DNA from: Paraescarpia echinospica
Taxonomy: Eukaryota; Annelida; Polychaeta; Sabellida; Siboglinidae
Length of the DNA: 64,000 nucleotides
Direction: 5' to 3'
NCBI GenBank assembly: GCA_020002185.1
Contig: CM034543.1
Coordinates: forward strand, 28,686,572-28,750,571
Below, piece after piece: positions 36,701-51,700 of this stretch; the stretch's first letter is position 1; each line of letters begins with the position of its first letter. Made by a program: the position numbers and the translations under genes. The notes beneath the pieces were generated by a model. That model was not told the DNA's origin, ran no database searches, and saw only the letters and a program-made list of their open reading frames with translations.

Positions 36701-39700
36701 AGTTGCTGAACAGTTTTTGAAAAAATAGGCCAAATGTTACATTTTTATCAGTTTTGGGGTCCTTGGAGGCCCTAGGGAGCCCTTAAAATGATTCAATCAA
36801 ATACAGATTTCTCGTGCATAGTGGCAGTGCCCTACGATATGTCTATGCAAAATTAGAGAAAAAGTTGCTGAACGGTTTCTGAGATACGGCAGCTAACGGC
36901 GGACGGCGGACGGAGGACAGCGGACGGAGAGTGATGGCAATAGTCCCTTGGACCTTCAGCCAAAGGAATAAAAAATAACCTCTAGACGTCCCGTACAACA
37001 CATATGGAATCGCCCTTTTATGAAACTGTACCAAACTTAATATGCATTTGTTCACCATAATTATCTTTACAAGCATGAAAATATCACTAAACAACATAAT
37101 AACGTAATTCTTTTTGATCTAGAGATCTGCTTGACGTCTTAGGCAAAGTCTTAGAAAAATGTTAGTTTATCTTCAAAACTTATTAGAAACTAGTAATTCG
37201 AAACGCACATGTCTAAGCCGCCCCAGCCAACTTAAAATAAATTTCACTCCTTAACACACATCTGGTATACTGAAAACTGTCAACAACTGCATCCGCTACC
37301 AGGACATCCGCTACCAGGACATCCGCTACCAGGACATCCGCTACCAGGACATCCGCTACCAGGACATCCGCTACCAGGACATCCGCTACCAGTACATCTT
37401 TGCCACAGCGTCATGAAAATACTGTCCTCGGTGAGACAGCAGCGGCAGCTTTCTAGATTTTGAGAAAGCTTAAATATTAAAGTGGATTCTGTTTAATGAT
37501 GGATTATGAGCTCATTGTGTTCACATGCAACATCGGTGCATGCTGGGAAATATCGCATTCCAGTCGTTCTCAAAAATTTGGATGCGTGGGCTCAAAATCC
37601 TGTTAAACAAGCGAATTATGGTGTACGATGCCATAGTCGTAGCTGTAATGATGTATAACTGTGGCAGTTGGGCGGTGCCAGCCATGATACTTAAAAAACT
37701 GGATGCCTGCCACAGATGCCACATGCGCTCGATACTGGGCATGTGGTGGCCAAACGGGATGATTTCAAACGAAGATCTGTACGCGCGCTGTGACACAGAA
37801 CTGCTGTCACAGCAAGTTCGGAGAACACGGAAGTCAATGTTCGGCCACGTTACGCATGCCTGAAGACAGCCCTTCACAACTGGCGCTTCAGTTTGCCATT
37901 GTCGGCTCATGCCGGTACAGAGGCCGAGTCAGCAGGCAAACCACCAACCTGCTAGACTTACTGCGCTCGGACCTTAGAGTGACTTCAAGACTCTGAGAGA
38001 GCTGGCGGAAGACCGCACGGGATGGTGGACACTTTGGGGGGACTGACTGCGACACTAAGATGTCCCGCAGATTATTTATGTCGCAGGACCAGTTCATCAT
38101 CATCATCATCTCGTCGTCTTAGTGAAGGGGATCATTTCACAAAGATAATGAACTCGTTATACAACAGAACCCAATGTTAAATTTAAAGAGTTTCTCTCTA
38201 AATGTAAAAAGCCACTGTGGTATCACTGAAGACACCATTCTGCGACATATCACCAAAACTATTTTAGTTGCATGTCCTGGTGTTGACTACTTTCATTATG
38301 CAAGATCACTGTTAATGAGCGAAATCAATTTTCAAGAACAAAATTGGCCTTATGAGCTCATAAGGATGGCAGCGAAATGGTCACCTGAGTTCTCACCTTG
38401 TTTGTTGATGACAATGCGGCCGTCCTTGTTGGCCGACGTCAATGCCTCCAGGAAGCCTTCTATGTGCATGAGAGGGGATGTGAAGCTGGCCTCGGACGTC
38501 TGTCTGGTCTCTCCACTCTCATTGGTGGCTCCTGTGTAACACAGTCGCACATACATGGATAACACCAAAAATATATAAGCAAGTCAGTTTCGCTGGCGTT
38601 CGAGAATAAATTAAAGCTTGAAGCTAATAACATGACATCAAGAACTGATGAAGTAACCATGTCTGAAAAATATGCAAATCAGCAAGTTGTGCCTCAATCA
38701 GTAGATTTGTGAACTGTGTCAACAAACTAACATCGTTTGACAGTGTCTATGATATGATGTGATATGGCATTGTATTGGAAGTTTTTGAATGAACACTGTA
38801 TAAACATCAACTGACAGAGTTTATAGATGTATGTAGTTTTCTATACACACCTGACACAGCGTATCGCGTTTCGCATGTTTAATTCAAAAGATGACTAGTA
38901 TATTTAGATTCTTATGTGGAATTATTTTAAAAATAAGCACAACTTGCCATGTTAGGAAATATAATACCCACAAATTTAATGCAGATTTTTTGTACGCGCA
39001 CTTCAAGGACTCAGAGGAAGTTTCGTAAAATTACATGGGATAAGAGTCATTGTTATAAGAAGTACCCTAATGCTCCCACCTTTGTCTGAAGTAATGTTCT
39101 CCTTGCTCTGACTGATCTCCTTGAGAAACTTGGACAGTGCCCAGGTCGGGGGGTCTGGCTTCGTCTTCACTTCCACTGACAGATGCAAGGACAGGGCAGT
39201 GAGGGACAGTCATCAGGTGTATAGGTACTGTCCTCAGTGGGAAAGTTTGGGGGCCATATTATGTAAACACATACTACTGCATTCCAAATAAGCGTACATG
39301 TACGGCTATTTATTACTATTAAATCGCTCTATACAATTAATGTTATTATATTTCTGAGACATTTCCACCCTGTACTGTTATTTTGACCGGTACACTTATT
39401 TGGAATGCAATAGGAGTTAACCAATACAGTAGTCTATGCCAATTTGTTGGTCTATAACGTTTAGGATGCAGTGTGCGCTTGCGTGTGTGTGCACGTGTGT
39501 GTGTGTGGTGTGCATTTGTGTGTGTGCACATGTATATGAGTGTGTGCATGATGTGGTATATATGTGCATGGTGTGTATGTTTGTATGTGTATGGTGCATG
39601 CGGGCGTATGTTTGTGTGTATATTTGTGTGTATGTTTGTGTGTATGTCTGTGTGTATGTTTGTGTGTATGTGCGTGTCTGACTGCGTGTGTGGAGGGTGT

Positions 39701-42700
39701 GTGCGAGCATGCACAGTTGCATGCATGCATGTATCTGTATGCATGCACATGTGCGAGAACTTCCTAAACTGATTACACACGCTAATAGAATATTACAGTG
39801 CTAAACATTGCTTTAAGTAACACAGTAAACTATTTAAAAAGACCTACACCCACAAAGTATTTGTTACAAAATCACAGAACTTTAGGTTTATAAAATAAAT
39901 TAAAATATAAATTCTTTTGACCACTTACCCCTGTTGACCAGACTGGGCTGGTATTTCTCCACAAAACCATGCAGCTGGAAAACAAAAAATTATCACATAT
40001 CACATCCAAAATTGTTATTAATGTTAGTTTGCAACTTTGCATTAACATGTTTCACTCTCTAGGTGGCACCACAGTATCAATGTTTTCCCCCTGATGCGTG
40101 GTGAGGAATGAGGAATCTTGAGGTACAACTTAGATGAACCTACCACTTATCCTCCGTATCATAAATACCTTTTTTGAGATCTGGCTTTTCTGGCAATATC
40201 GCTTCAGTTTGAACAAGTTCAAGTTGTCGAGTTTAGTGTCAAACAGGAAGTCGTTGATGGTGCGAACGAATGTCTCTGAAATAAGTGATGGTCATTAATG
40301 GCTAGCGTGCACCAAAGTTTACATTTGAATGATTTCACATCAAAACATGATATATATATATATATATTAAATTTTTTGTATATCAAATGTTTCATTAAAA
40401 AAAACTCACTTCCGTGCTTTGTTCCCAGAGCATAAATGAAAACTTATACATGACATTAGAATATCTTAAGAACAAAAAATTATAGTGACTGATAGCAAGC
40501 AACTAAATAACTGCATAACAAACGTTGCTACAATGTATTACATTTCAGCGAGTTAATGTATAATTTTAAAATAACATTTGCCAGGTAAAATATGCATGTT
40601 GGGTTGAATGGTCTTTGTGTATTTCTTATAATATTTATTTTATACAGCGCCATATGCATTAATATTCCAGCACTGTACATAAAATTACTAGATACAAAAT
40701 ACAAATAAAACACTATTATAATACAAGAATATATAACTTTAGATAACCAACATAATATTTATGCTTATTTAAGATAAATATCAACATCAATCACATAAAG
40801 CAAGTTAATTGACCTGTAACAAATGGAATAGGTGTAAACATGAAATAACTAATACAAGTAAGACTGAGAAACTAACACTTTCGATTTGCTTTAAACGGAA
40901 GAATAAAGAAAACAAATTAATATATTATTATTATAGAATGAAGCTGGAGTCTTAAGTGTGTACAAGGATATAAAGGTATGTCTTTAAAGCTGCCTTGAAA
41001 GATTCAAGAGATGTTCCCGTTGCGACATTAGCCAGTACAGCACTCCGCAGCAGTGGTGTGATCAAATGCACAGTCCCCAGTTCTTCTGATGTAGAACGGG
41101 AGGAAACGAGCAAAGGAAGAAGTGACAGGTGGAGGAAGGAAACCCACCAGGCTTGGTCTTCCGTGGGGCCGCTGTCTTCGTCCCAGTTTGCCCTGATAAC
41201 ACAGACATCTCAAGACTAACAGGGCTGATGAAATATGGGTGAGGTGTTTAAGTGGCTGAATACTTCCACTTTCTGCAAAGTAAGGTCTTATAAGTTCAGA
41301 AAGTTCAATTAAGTATTGGTTCAACCCCCAAAACAAACAGATGGTGTGGCACTTGCAATATTTACAGTACAAAATTGCTATTAGCATCAACATTTCACTC
41401 GCAAAATGGCGCCATTGTAGCAATATATTTCCCCGCGATCCCTCCTAGTGGCGACCAACCCCTCTATACGTAATGCATAATGTATTTTTTAACTTTGCGA
41501 GCTTATGTGTCCATCCCTAAGGGTCATCTCCTACATTTACTGTGAAAACGTATGCTTACTTCACTTCATAAGATATAAACGTCAGGTAAAGAGGACTAAC
41601 TTCGCCTAGTGTTTCTCCCAGGAGATACGTGCAATACGGAGTGAATGACTTTGCCCAACAAGTTGATTTGAAACCTGGCCACTTGATTAAGAGTCCGGCA
41701 CTACAATCATCGGTCCACCAGACCACCGGAGTACCGCACTCCAGATTAAGGATGAAATGACCTCAATAGACAACATCACATGAAACTGATGGATTCAGTA
41801 CATCGTGGTTTGCCTAAGTCACAATCAAAAATACACATGTGACCTCCGTCAAATTCAGTCTCGCCAACAATGTTAGTAACAGTAATATATGTAGGCTACA
41901 GTAACATTGCTGCATGACACCTCATCAATCAAACATTCCTGCATACAGATGTCACTTTAAAAATTTTGCCTGCTAAAGAAAAATGTTTGGGGCCCAATTT
42001 TCAATGTACGATACAATTGAATGCTCCATATGGTTTGGCATCCATTTTTTAAGGCATGCATTACCTGTGAGGTATTTGTTGAAGCTGGTGAGGATAAAGA
42101 GGATCTGTCGGATGTACATGAGGTTCTTGGCCTTGAGGCGTTTGAGGTATCTCTCCTGATACTGGTTCAACTGGGATGATGCACACGAAATCTGAAGCCA
42201 AACATGAACAGTGAAACACCAAGCATTGATCATCTAGTTCTGATCTGCATTTGTTCCTAGAGTTAAAGAGAGATTTTGAATGATTGAGAGAGGGGTGGAG
42301 AACGAGTGAAAGATAGAGGGGAATGGAGGTGGTTGGTGGAGAGAGCAGTGCAAGATTAGTGAGGGAAAAGAAAAAAGATAACAGACACCGAGTATCGGAA
42401 TCGGGGCCAGCATCACCCCTGACAGACACGGAAACAAGAGAACAACAGTTAAAACTACCATCGGTACAAGGGTTTTCTTGGTTGCTGCATAACATCTTTG
42501 GAAAGTTCTCCCTTTACGTGTTGGTCAATAGGAAATACAATAAATCTGTTTAGTTAAAATGCCTTTTAAAGTTTGCTTCAACTTTTGCAATAAATCAAAA
42601 ACTGCTGAAGATATTTAAACAAATGAAGGATCATTTTAACACTGTAAATCTAAAAATGTACAATATTCTATTTAACAATTTTGCGACTTTATACCCACTT

Positions 42701-45700
42701 TGCTGTGACAAGTCATATGAAGTAACAAAACCAAGTGCTACAAAGTGGTAATGTACTAGCACACCTGCGCCGCTGTGACCTCGATACTGTGAATACTGCT
42801 GATCGTATCAAGGAGGTTATGTGCCTCGTCTATAATGACAATGTTGCCACTGAGCTTTATACCGCAAGACTCCCTCATTTCTCGGTGCAGCAAAGTGTTG
42901 TACGGTAGCGCCACCACCTGCAAAAACATACACTAACTTCAATATTGACACTAGCAAATTATTTCCAATTGATGCTGATATTGTTGAGTTAACAGGAAAT
43001 AGACGAAATGCATCAGAAGTTGTGGTAACGTTACTCACAAAAAGTGATTTGCGGACTTTTTCATTTTCTTCATTAGTTGTTAAATTTACGAATGATAATC
43101 GCTACGCCCCAAGAGCTAATGAAGATTATGTATTCAGAGATGAGTGTTTACTGGACAATGATTGTAAAACACTAAATAGCAAATATAAAAAATTAGCCTG
43201 ATGCAAGGTTAACATCAACATTGCAACAATGATAAGGCAAATCATCAATGTATTTTAAGCTGTCCGCACATGGCAGGCTGACTATGAAAGCTGTCCGCAC
43301 ATGGCAGGCTGATTATGAAAGGTTCAGTCCAATTTTACTGTCCCTTGTCAACCTAGGCCAGGATATCGCTGTCAACAGGAAGTGGCCAATACAAACTACT
43401 ATGACTTACAACAAATTCTTCAGGACTTACAAAAATGCCCATTCTAGAAATATTTTTGGTATGTACAGGTGTCTGCTAAAGCCGATTTTACAGTATTTGA
43501 GAAAAGTATTTTGCCTCAACCCTCGTTGATAACGCACTTGTTGGTAGAATAATTCAGGACAAGTAAAATAGTAAATAAACCTGAGCCGCAGGAACTGCCT
43601 TCCTTGTGCCATAGTATGGACATGCCTTCATCTGTCGACCAACCGTGACCAACTGCTCAATGTCCTTGACATCAACCTGCAAGAGAAGACAGCAGTATCT
43701 TAGCTTCAAATTGCCATGTAATCAGTGGTGACTGAATTACTTTAATTTTGTACTTGAGTAGAAGTAAAAGTAATTCACCTCAGAACTACTTGAGTAGAAG
43801 TAAAAGCACATTCTAAAAAACGTACTTGACTAAAAAGTAAAACTACTTTCCAAAAGTATTTGAAGTAAAAGCAAATAAAAGATAGATAAAACCTCTTTGC
43901 TACAAGTAAAAGTAGTTAGTATAAATTGTACTTTGTTACTTGTGTAGTAACAAGTAGTGTAGTAAAGTAAAACTACTTTGTTACTCTAGTTTTGTTACTT
44001 ACAAAGTAGTTTGACTTTACTAGATGACACCTCGGCATATAATGTTGGTATTCTATTTCAAAAGTAGATTAAATATAAATGCAATCAGTCTGAAGTATAT
44101 TGTTTTTATATTGATAGAAATTAAATGTATGAAAAGCTTGACTACTGAAAGACTACTACATAAAATATCTAACTGTTAGTGAAATATATTCAACATTTGA
44201 GAACAAAGTTCCTGAAGAAAACTGATAATCTTTCTATATTTGTCATTGTAAATTTTTGTCAGAACTAAATTGGGAAAGTATTTTCAGAGAACCGACTATA
44301 AATTGAGAATACTGTAGACATTACTGGCATCAAATTATACACCATTTGTTAATCTATGTTAACAAATTATATGGAAGGGAGTGAGGGTAGAAAATACAGT
44401 AAATGCAGTGAATAAAATATGAAAAATATCCATCATCTGTTACAGGAAATGTTAACTGACAAAATGTTAAGAATAAGAAGCAATATGGATGTTGTCTATG
44501 AAATCTTCTCGCATTTGCAATTAAGTGCCACCTACCAGTATTCGATCGCGATAGTCAAAGATTGGGTCTTGTTTAAAGAATGGACATCCCCCTATGACAG
44601 ACTTGCGTTTCTTCGTCTGACTGTCACCCGCCTTCTTTGTCACTGCAAATTTAATAAGATTTAAGAGCTAAAAATGACAGGCAAGTGTATGCATGGTGGT
44701 GTTAGCAATGGGCACAGCTCTCTTCCTTCACAGACAACATTAGGGTCGATATACTGATCTCTACACAGTTTTGACCCAAGATTTATGATTTCCCTGAGTT
44801 TTGAGATGTTGATGACTGACAAGCCACCGAACCAGGCTAAAAATGAAAACAGTAAGACGCTTTCAATGTGACAGCTGTAAAAACATTTTATAATTTTGTC
44901 ATCAACATTCAGTTTACCGAGTCTGCTGACATTCCTTGTAGACGTACAGTGTACTGTCACAGAAACTGAGGGAGTTTTCAAGAATGGTCCCAAGGTATTT
45001 ATAACTGGACACATAAGTCCACCCTTCAGTATTCTTCCGAAAGTCATTCAAATTCTTTGGTTTTGAAAACATTGAACTGTAAGAAATGTTTGTCGACTTA
45101 AAATGTTCCTCACTGTGTGATAGATCCTTGTGATATTGCGCATCACACAGGCAAACAGAAGAAAATATTTATATATTTTCTAAATACTCAAGTTATGTCC
45201 TTGAAACGTAATTGTCATTCTGGCAAGTATAAATGACCAAGTACTTGTCATTCCAAAAACCCAAGTACAAGTCCAAATACTGAAAAAATTACTTAATTCC
45301 AAGACCAAGTACTTCACACCAAGCCTGCTGGCTAGCAGAGCAGCATGACAGAAGGTGGAACAAACTTCTGTATTCATTCTATTAAGCGTCCAGTATATTT
45401 ACAAATATTTGAGACACCAAAATATGTCAAATTTTGCATTTCAATAAGTGTACCGGGCTATACATCCATTTCTGGGTTTCATGGGGTTCCCGGCTACAGC
45501 CATCTCAGCCGACGTGACTGGCAAGTGATGTATGCATCTCACATACGAGCAACAGGATTCCAGAACATTCTAGTCTGATAATTTACTTTGACCTTCTGAT
45601 ATTTTTTAATCACTGAGCTTTAAATCTAGTGTGCCACTGGTAGAAATTAAATTACAATGATGGATGCACGAGTGAAGGTCCCGAGATCGCTGTCACGGTG

Positions 45701-48700
45701 TCAGACTCTGCTAAAAAGGGGGCATGACAGAGATGATGAGTAGGAGATCGAGTGAAGAGAACACATACCTGTCTTGTTTCTCTGTAGTTCCTGGCATCGG
45801 TCGTTGATGAGACTCTGCGACTTGAGACGTTTCACAGCGTCGTTGATACACAGGTTCTACAAGGTCACATCACGGTCAAAGCCGGACATCAGGCGACCAT
45901 TTCACTAACATTCTTATGAGCCTGATTTTGCGTTTTAAAATCGGTTTCGCTCCTTCACAGTGATACTGGATGTTGAAAACTATCAACACAATGACACACC
46001 ACCGGGACACTTTCGCAAGTGTGTCACAGAAATAGTCTCCTCTGTGATACAGCGGCGGCTTTTTGCAATTTTTAATACAGTTCTTTAAATTTAACAACGG
46101 CTTCTGTTTAATGATCGATTTTCCTGATGACCCCGTTATCTCATGAAACGGTCCCCAGATGACAGTCTCGCAGTGAGTAACCAGAGGTCACATAATGGCC
46201 AGTTGGCAACTACTGACCTTCTGTCCAGGAGACATGTTGTGTTTCTTTACATAACCAAACACCTGTTACTAATGTCCAAGAATGTAAAGTTGTGTTACAA
46301 TGCTCACAAAAACTGACAAATAAGGAATTTTTAAAATAGAAATGGAAAGATTTGGAAATAATTATTTACTCACTGTACTTAAATCTGGTTGAGGTAATTG
46401 TTGAAACATAATAGTACATACCTGGATAGGAAAGGACAATTTGGACAAATATATATCTGCTGAAAGATGCATACGATACAACATTGCCACAAACAATATC
46501 CACATACCTGTCGCGAGCCGAGCGAAACGACCTTCGTATCACCTCCAAAGGGACTCTTCTGTATTTCACGCACAAACTGTGAGAGTTGAGAGTGAGTGCG
46601 ACTACAGTAATAGATCTGGCAAGAGAGAACACATCTTCATGTTTATAATATTCAAAGTTTGTGTAAATTAATTACAGCTGAGCATCACTTTATGGTCGCC
46701 TTCTCAAAACAACCAACTCCCAGTTAAGATTATCCTGGGACAGTCCCAAACTATTTCCATATAGTGTAAAGCTTAGGAAATTAGTACACTAATACAGCCA
46801 TCTCATTATTAAGGTCACTTTCACCCAGTCCCACAGGTGGCCTTAATAGTGAGGTTCAACTGTAACTTGCCTTAGCTGTTTTCTTTAACTGTTATTTATA
46901 TGTATTTATGTACAAAGCTGAGGACATTTCTGGATATAGCACTTTATAAAATATATATTATGATTAAGGTGATTGATATTAAGGCTACTAAAACATAGAA
47001 TATGACAGTGTTAATCAGCAATCATACTCTGTGTCGTAGTAAATGATTACAACATTTGAAATAATCATACTCAGTTTTAATTATACTATGATTTGTTATG
47101 CTAAGTAATCTTATTAAACAACAAATCAAATACAATTTTAACAAATAATGACTTCATGATTATATCAAAAATTGCAATATTCTAAATTTGTTCATAGTAG
47201 CCCCCTGTGGAGTGACCACCCTTCTGCAAAGGTAATTTGGCTGTATACGAAAGGTAGTAATATTGTTCAAGTGTGTACTCAGATGCATATATACAGTATT
47301 TGCCAAGTTTAAATAAAGTGTGGCCAGAGTTGACACTGCTTTCATGTACAGGTCAACCAAGGCATTATACTATTTCACGGTTCATTCACTAGGTGGCACC
47401 ACCCAAACTAGGTGGCCTTCACCTTGCCCTTGCTGACGCAGTGTTACATTTGGTTTCTGTCACTTTAGCCACTAGTTAAATTTGGATTTAAGCTGTATTA
47501 ATTTTTGATATCTAGAGGAGAAAAAGCGTGCATAATTCTAAAGTCGAGGCAGCTTCCAACCACCGTACAAAGTGTGTCCAAGGGACGCGGCGGGACTTAA
47601 AAAATGGTGTCTCTTGTCATAAAAACCTGCGCAGCCGGTGGTTAGAAAATGTATTCAATGGCTTTGCACGCCGTCGTCCGCATAATAAGTGTTGGAGTTT
47701 GGACTCGTTATTGATCAGAATTAGTATCTACGTTATGTTTACAATGTCCTATAACTGAGTCGGGTCTAAGAATTCTGGCGAACTGCATCTGATAACCGAT
47801 GCGGTCGTGCCGTGACCGCCGCTTCGTCTCGGCGGCGTTCGAGAACCGAAACCAGTGGCCCGTCAGGCCAGTAAAATATAAGAACTGGTGGCCCAAACCA
47901 GTGTTAATGTCGAGGCCTGACACAGGACATCACACACAATATATATATATATTGACTGGCAACACTAGTTGAATGTTACACGAAAGCCCTTCAGCCAAAA
48001 CCCAAATCTATATTATATTTTGGTGAATCTTTACATTAGATTTGGGATATGCTCAGCCAATTCACATGACCTGTATTCCTGACAAGCACTATGGGAAAGC
48101 ATGTTGCCAAGAGAGTGATTTTCGATAGCCAAGTGGCCATTGCAGAGGGGCAAACTGCTGCTGGTTACATTTGACAGGAAGCCACGCTAGAGAGGTTATC
48201 TTACTGATAAAACAGGTAATGCAACGGAAATCTGACTGGTGTTAGGGGGTAGTCATTGGTAGGGGGGGGGGGCGTTCATGTATGTACATGTATAAAAACA
48301 AATACAGGACAATGACAGTTTTAATGTATTGATGAAGTCATCAATGACCACAATGACACGAGTTGCATCACGTGTCAATTAGTGTCACTGTACCTTAGTG
48401 ACATGGTCCTCTGTGTCATCATCGTCATCTGACGTGTCATCCTCCGTTGCTTCATCCTCACTGATGTACTCAGTGAGGACAATGTCACCGTCGATGTCAC
48501 CGTCACCATCGTTGCCCAGGTCACTGGCGAGCTGTTGTTTCACTTCCTCCGACGCGTCCTTGAACAACTCGTCGAAGGTCGCCTCTAGTGGCTCCTTCTG
48601 GTGACAACAAACAGAAACATGACATTTAAACCGTGATAGAAACATAACGCAATATTAATAAGATTTAACAATGCTGCCGTGCTGAGCAAAATACCCAGAT

Positions 48701-51700
48701 GGATTATTGAGTGTCCAGCTTTACACCCACTAGCAACTGTGCCCATCCTCCTTATTTAAGGAAGGTCCTTCAATGATGTGGAGACTGCTATTTAAAGAGC
48801 ACTGGAATTAATAAGAAAATATAATAAAATTTTACTTGGTGTGAAATATGATTCACAAAGCGAAAGTGACATATACAAGAGCAGTCAAGTCCATGTCGTT
48901 ACCTTGCGTTTGCCCGACCGTGGACGAATCGTCTTCCGTAGCTGCAGTAGCCGAGACTCTCGCTTCAACTGCAACTCTCGCTCCTCCTGCGGTCACATGA
49001 CAGTCATATGACTTCTAGTTAAAGGGCACTGTTTTCTATACAAATCTCAAATAGTCTTACATTCACTGAAGTTAATCAAATTGATTCTGTGATCACAAGA
49101 CATTGTTCTGTGATTACATACAATATATTGAACTGTGATTACAATTTACTGACATGTGATTACAAGACACTGACCTTTACAATATGTTGAACTGTGATTA
49201 CAATATATCAAACTGTGATTATGAGATACCAAACTGTGATTACAAAACACTGAACTGTGATTACAAGACATTGAACTGTGATTACAAAACACTGAACTGT
49301 GATTACAAGACACTCAATTGTGATTACAAGACATCGTTCTATAATTACAAAACACTGAAGTGTTATTACAAGACATTGAACTGTGATTACAAAACACTGA
49401 AGTGTGAATACAAGACATTGAACTGTGATTACAAAACACTGAAGTGTGAATACAAGACATTGAACTGTGATTACAAAACACTGAAGTGTGATTACAAGAC
49501 ATAAAACTATGATTATGATATATCAAACTATGATTACAAGATATCAAACTGTGATTATAAGACATTGAACTGTGATTGCAAAACACTGAACCGTGATTAC
49601 AAGATATTAAACTATGATTATGATATATCAAACTGTGATTACAAGACACTGAACTGTGATTACAAGACATTGAACTGTGAATACAAGACGCTGAACTGTG
49701 ATTACAAGACACTGAACTGTGATTACAAGACACTGAACTGTGATTACACAACAGAAATTGATTCTTACCAACTAAAACAGTCATTGATGAGGGATTGAAG
49801 AGAAGACAATGACAGAGAATACAAAGAACAGACAGTCTGTCGACATGGTGTGGAAGGAGCACAACAGAATTGTTACATACTACAAATGACCATGCAGTCT
49901 GGACAGCCATGATCGCCTACACTTGTGACATACACAGCACTTAGAAGAAGAGAATAGAATGAAGAATGACACTAGTCACTGCATCAGACAAGACAACTGA
50001 AGAAAGAATGAATAACAGACGAGACTACACCTTCAGTTTGCTGGCTTTTAAGTCAATCTCCTGTTTTCGGGCAAAGGCAGTGATCCAGTCCAGTTCTATA
50101 AACAACAAAACAGCAGGCAAAAGCAGCCACCTCAATTAGATTTTTTGCTTGACTCATTTCAAATTCATTTTTCCTAAAAGCAACACTACCTGGTATCGTT
50201 TCTGCAATGTTTTGTGTGTAGTTTTGGTAACATCATCAAACTATTAACTAACTTACCCTGGTAATTACTGCCCAGAAATTAATTCAAGTGATCCTCATAA
50301 TTGCAATCTTGATACGAATGCTACAGTTGTGAATGTGTTTGTAAGTCCAGATTGTCATCTTTTCTTGTTCTCTCAAAAACTATGTGATAGACAAATTCAA
50401 TGAGTAATGCGTGTGCGTGCGTGCGTGCGTATGTTTGAAATTGTATATGTATGCTCAAAAAATGCATAATAAATTATGTTATCTTTACCTGCATTCTTTT
50501 CAGTAGCCTCTGGTTCTTCTTTCCCAAAGTCTGTCCTGTAACAACCGACAGCAGATATCATTGCAAAACTCAAACGTGGCCTTTAGTTTTGCATAATACT
50601 CATAATTCCATTCTGCTAAAATACACCTTGAGGCCTGAACCATTGCGACATGTTACACATAGTTCATGTGGTTAACATAAATTAGATGTATTTTGTTTTA
50701 TATTGCTGGGTTCATCGTAACAGTTCAGCATGCACTAATGTCTGACTGGTAAACTATTAAATCATTGCAACATGAATTAACAGTTTTAATACAATTAACT
50801 TAATTTTATCTGTAGTTTCTTTTTTTGCAATTTTTATGATATACATTGAATCATTTCATCGAATTTAGATTGTACAGCACTTTGAGCATTTTATGGAAAT
50901 TGCCCTGTATAAGCAATAAATATTATTATTATTAAGAAGTATCTTTAGAAAGACTTACTTGATGTCGGAGATGTCAGTGAGTAGAGACTCCAGCTGTGTT
51001 TTCTGTCTCTCTTCATAAGCTCTCAGCCACGTGAGAGCGCCACAGATGAGACTTAGAGACTTGCCCTGTCGGATAGGGCAGCTCACAAAGTACTTCTCCA
51101 CGACAGACATATGTATTTTATATATATATTTTTTTGTTTTCTTTTTATTAAACTTTTTTATTGCACCGTAGATTACTTATGTATAACATGTGTTGAGAGG
51201 GAACAGCAGCCAATCATGGTTTAACACCCTCATTACAGAAACAATGTATGTATTATGTACCATCGAATGCATTATACCATCGTTTTCTGTAATAAAACCA
51301 TCATCATCATTTTGTAATTATAGTATAACTATTACTTTAATTATGTTAATATTTCAAAAACCACTTCATGTAATTTAGTAATTCAATATATCTAGTCTTT
51401 TTAATTTTAGTGTATTATTATATTTACAGGTATGTTTTTCTTTCTGAAATTGTTCTTATGATGTACGTTTTATGTGTTTATGTGCCTAAGAATGGGCTGG
51501 TCACATATATATATATATATGACGCTATATAAATGTTAGTTATAATAATGTAAAAGGTTCCTGCGTTATTATCATATTAATGTAAAGGTAAGTTTTTTTA
51601 ACATAGCATCCAGTCCTACGACTGCTCAGAGCAGACTTACTATAATGCAATTACTGCACGAAGACTTTCATAAACAAATATATTCTATAGCCAGGTACTC

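Noticed and set aside
37291..37395. CRISPR-like array
   Set aside because: The 15-bp units are directly adjacent without spacers, in an animal intron; simple tandem repeat.
39346..39780. His/Thr-rich and Cys/Val-rich frames
   Set aside because: TG microsatellite translated in several frames.
42061..42495. 144-codon minus-strand frame as a separate gene
   Set aside because: It overlaps DDX11 exon 14 in another frame; the conserved exon is in the frame reading [10 protein letters not shown].
48240..48280. G-run as a G-quadruplex regulatory site
   Set aside because: A homopolymer of about 12 G near 48261 could form structures, but nothing in the sequence ties it to regulation.
49184..49910. 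Long repetitive frames on both strands
   Set aside because: A 21-bp array (divisible by 3) keeps frames open on both strands; it lies within DDX11 intron 6.
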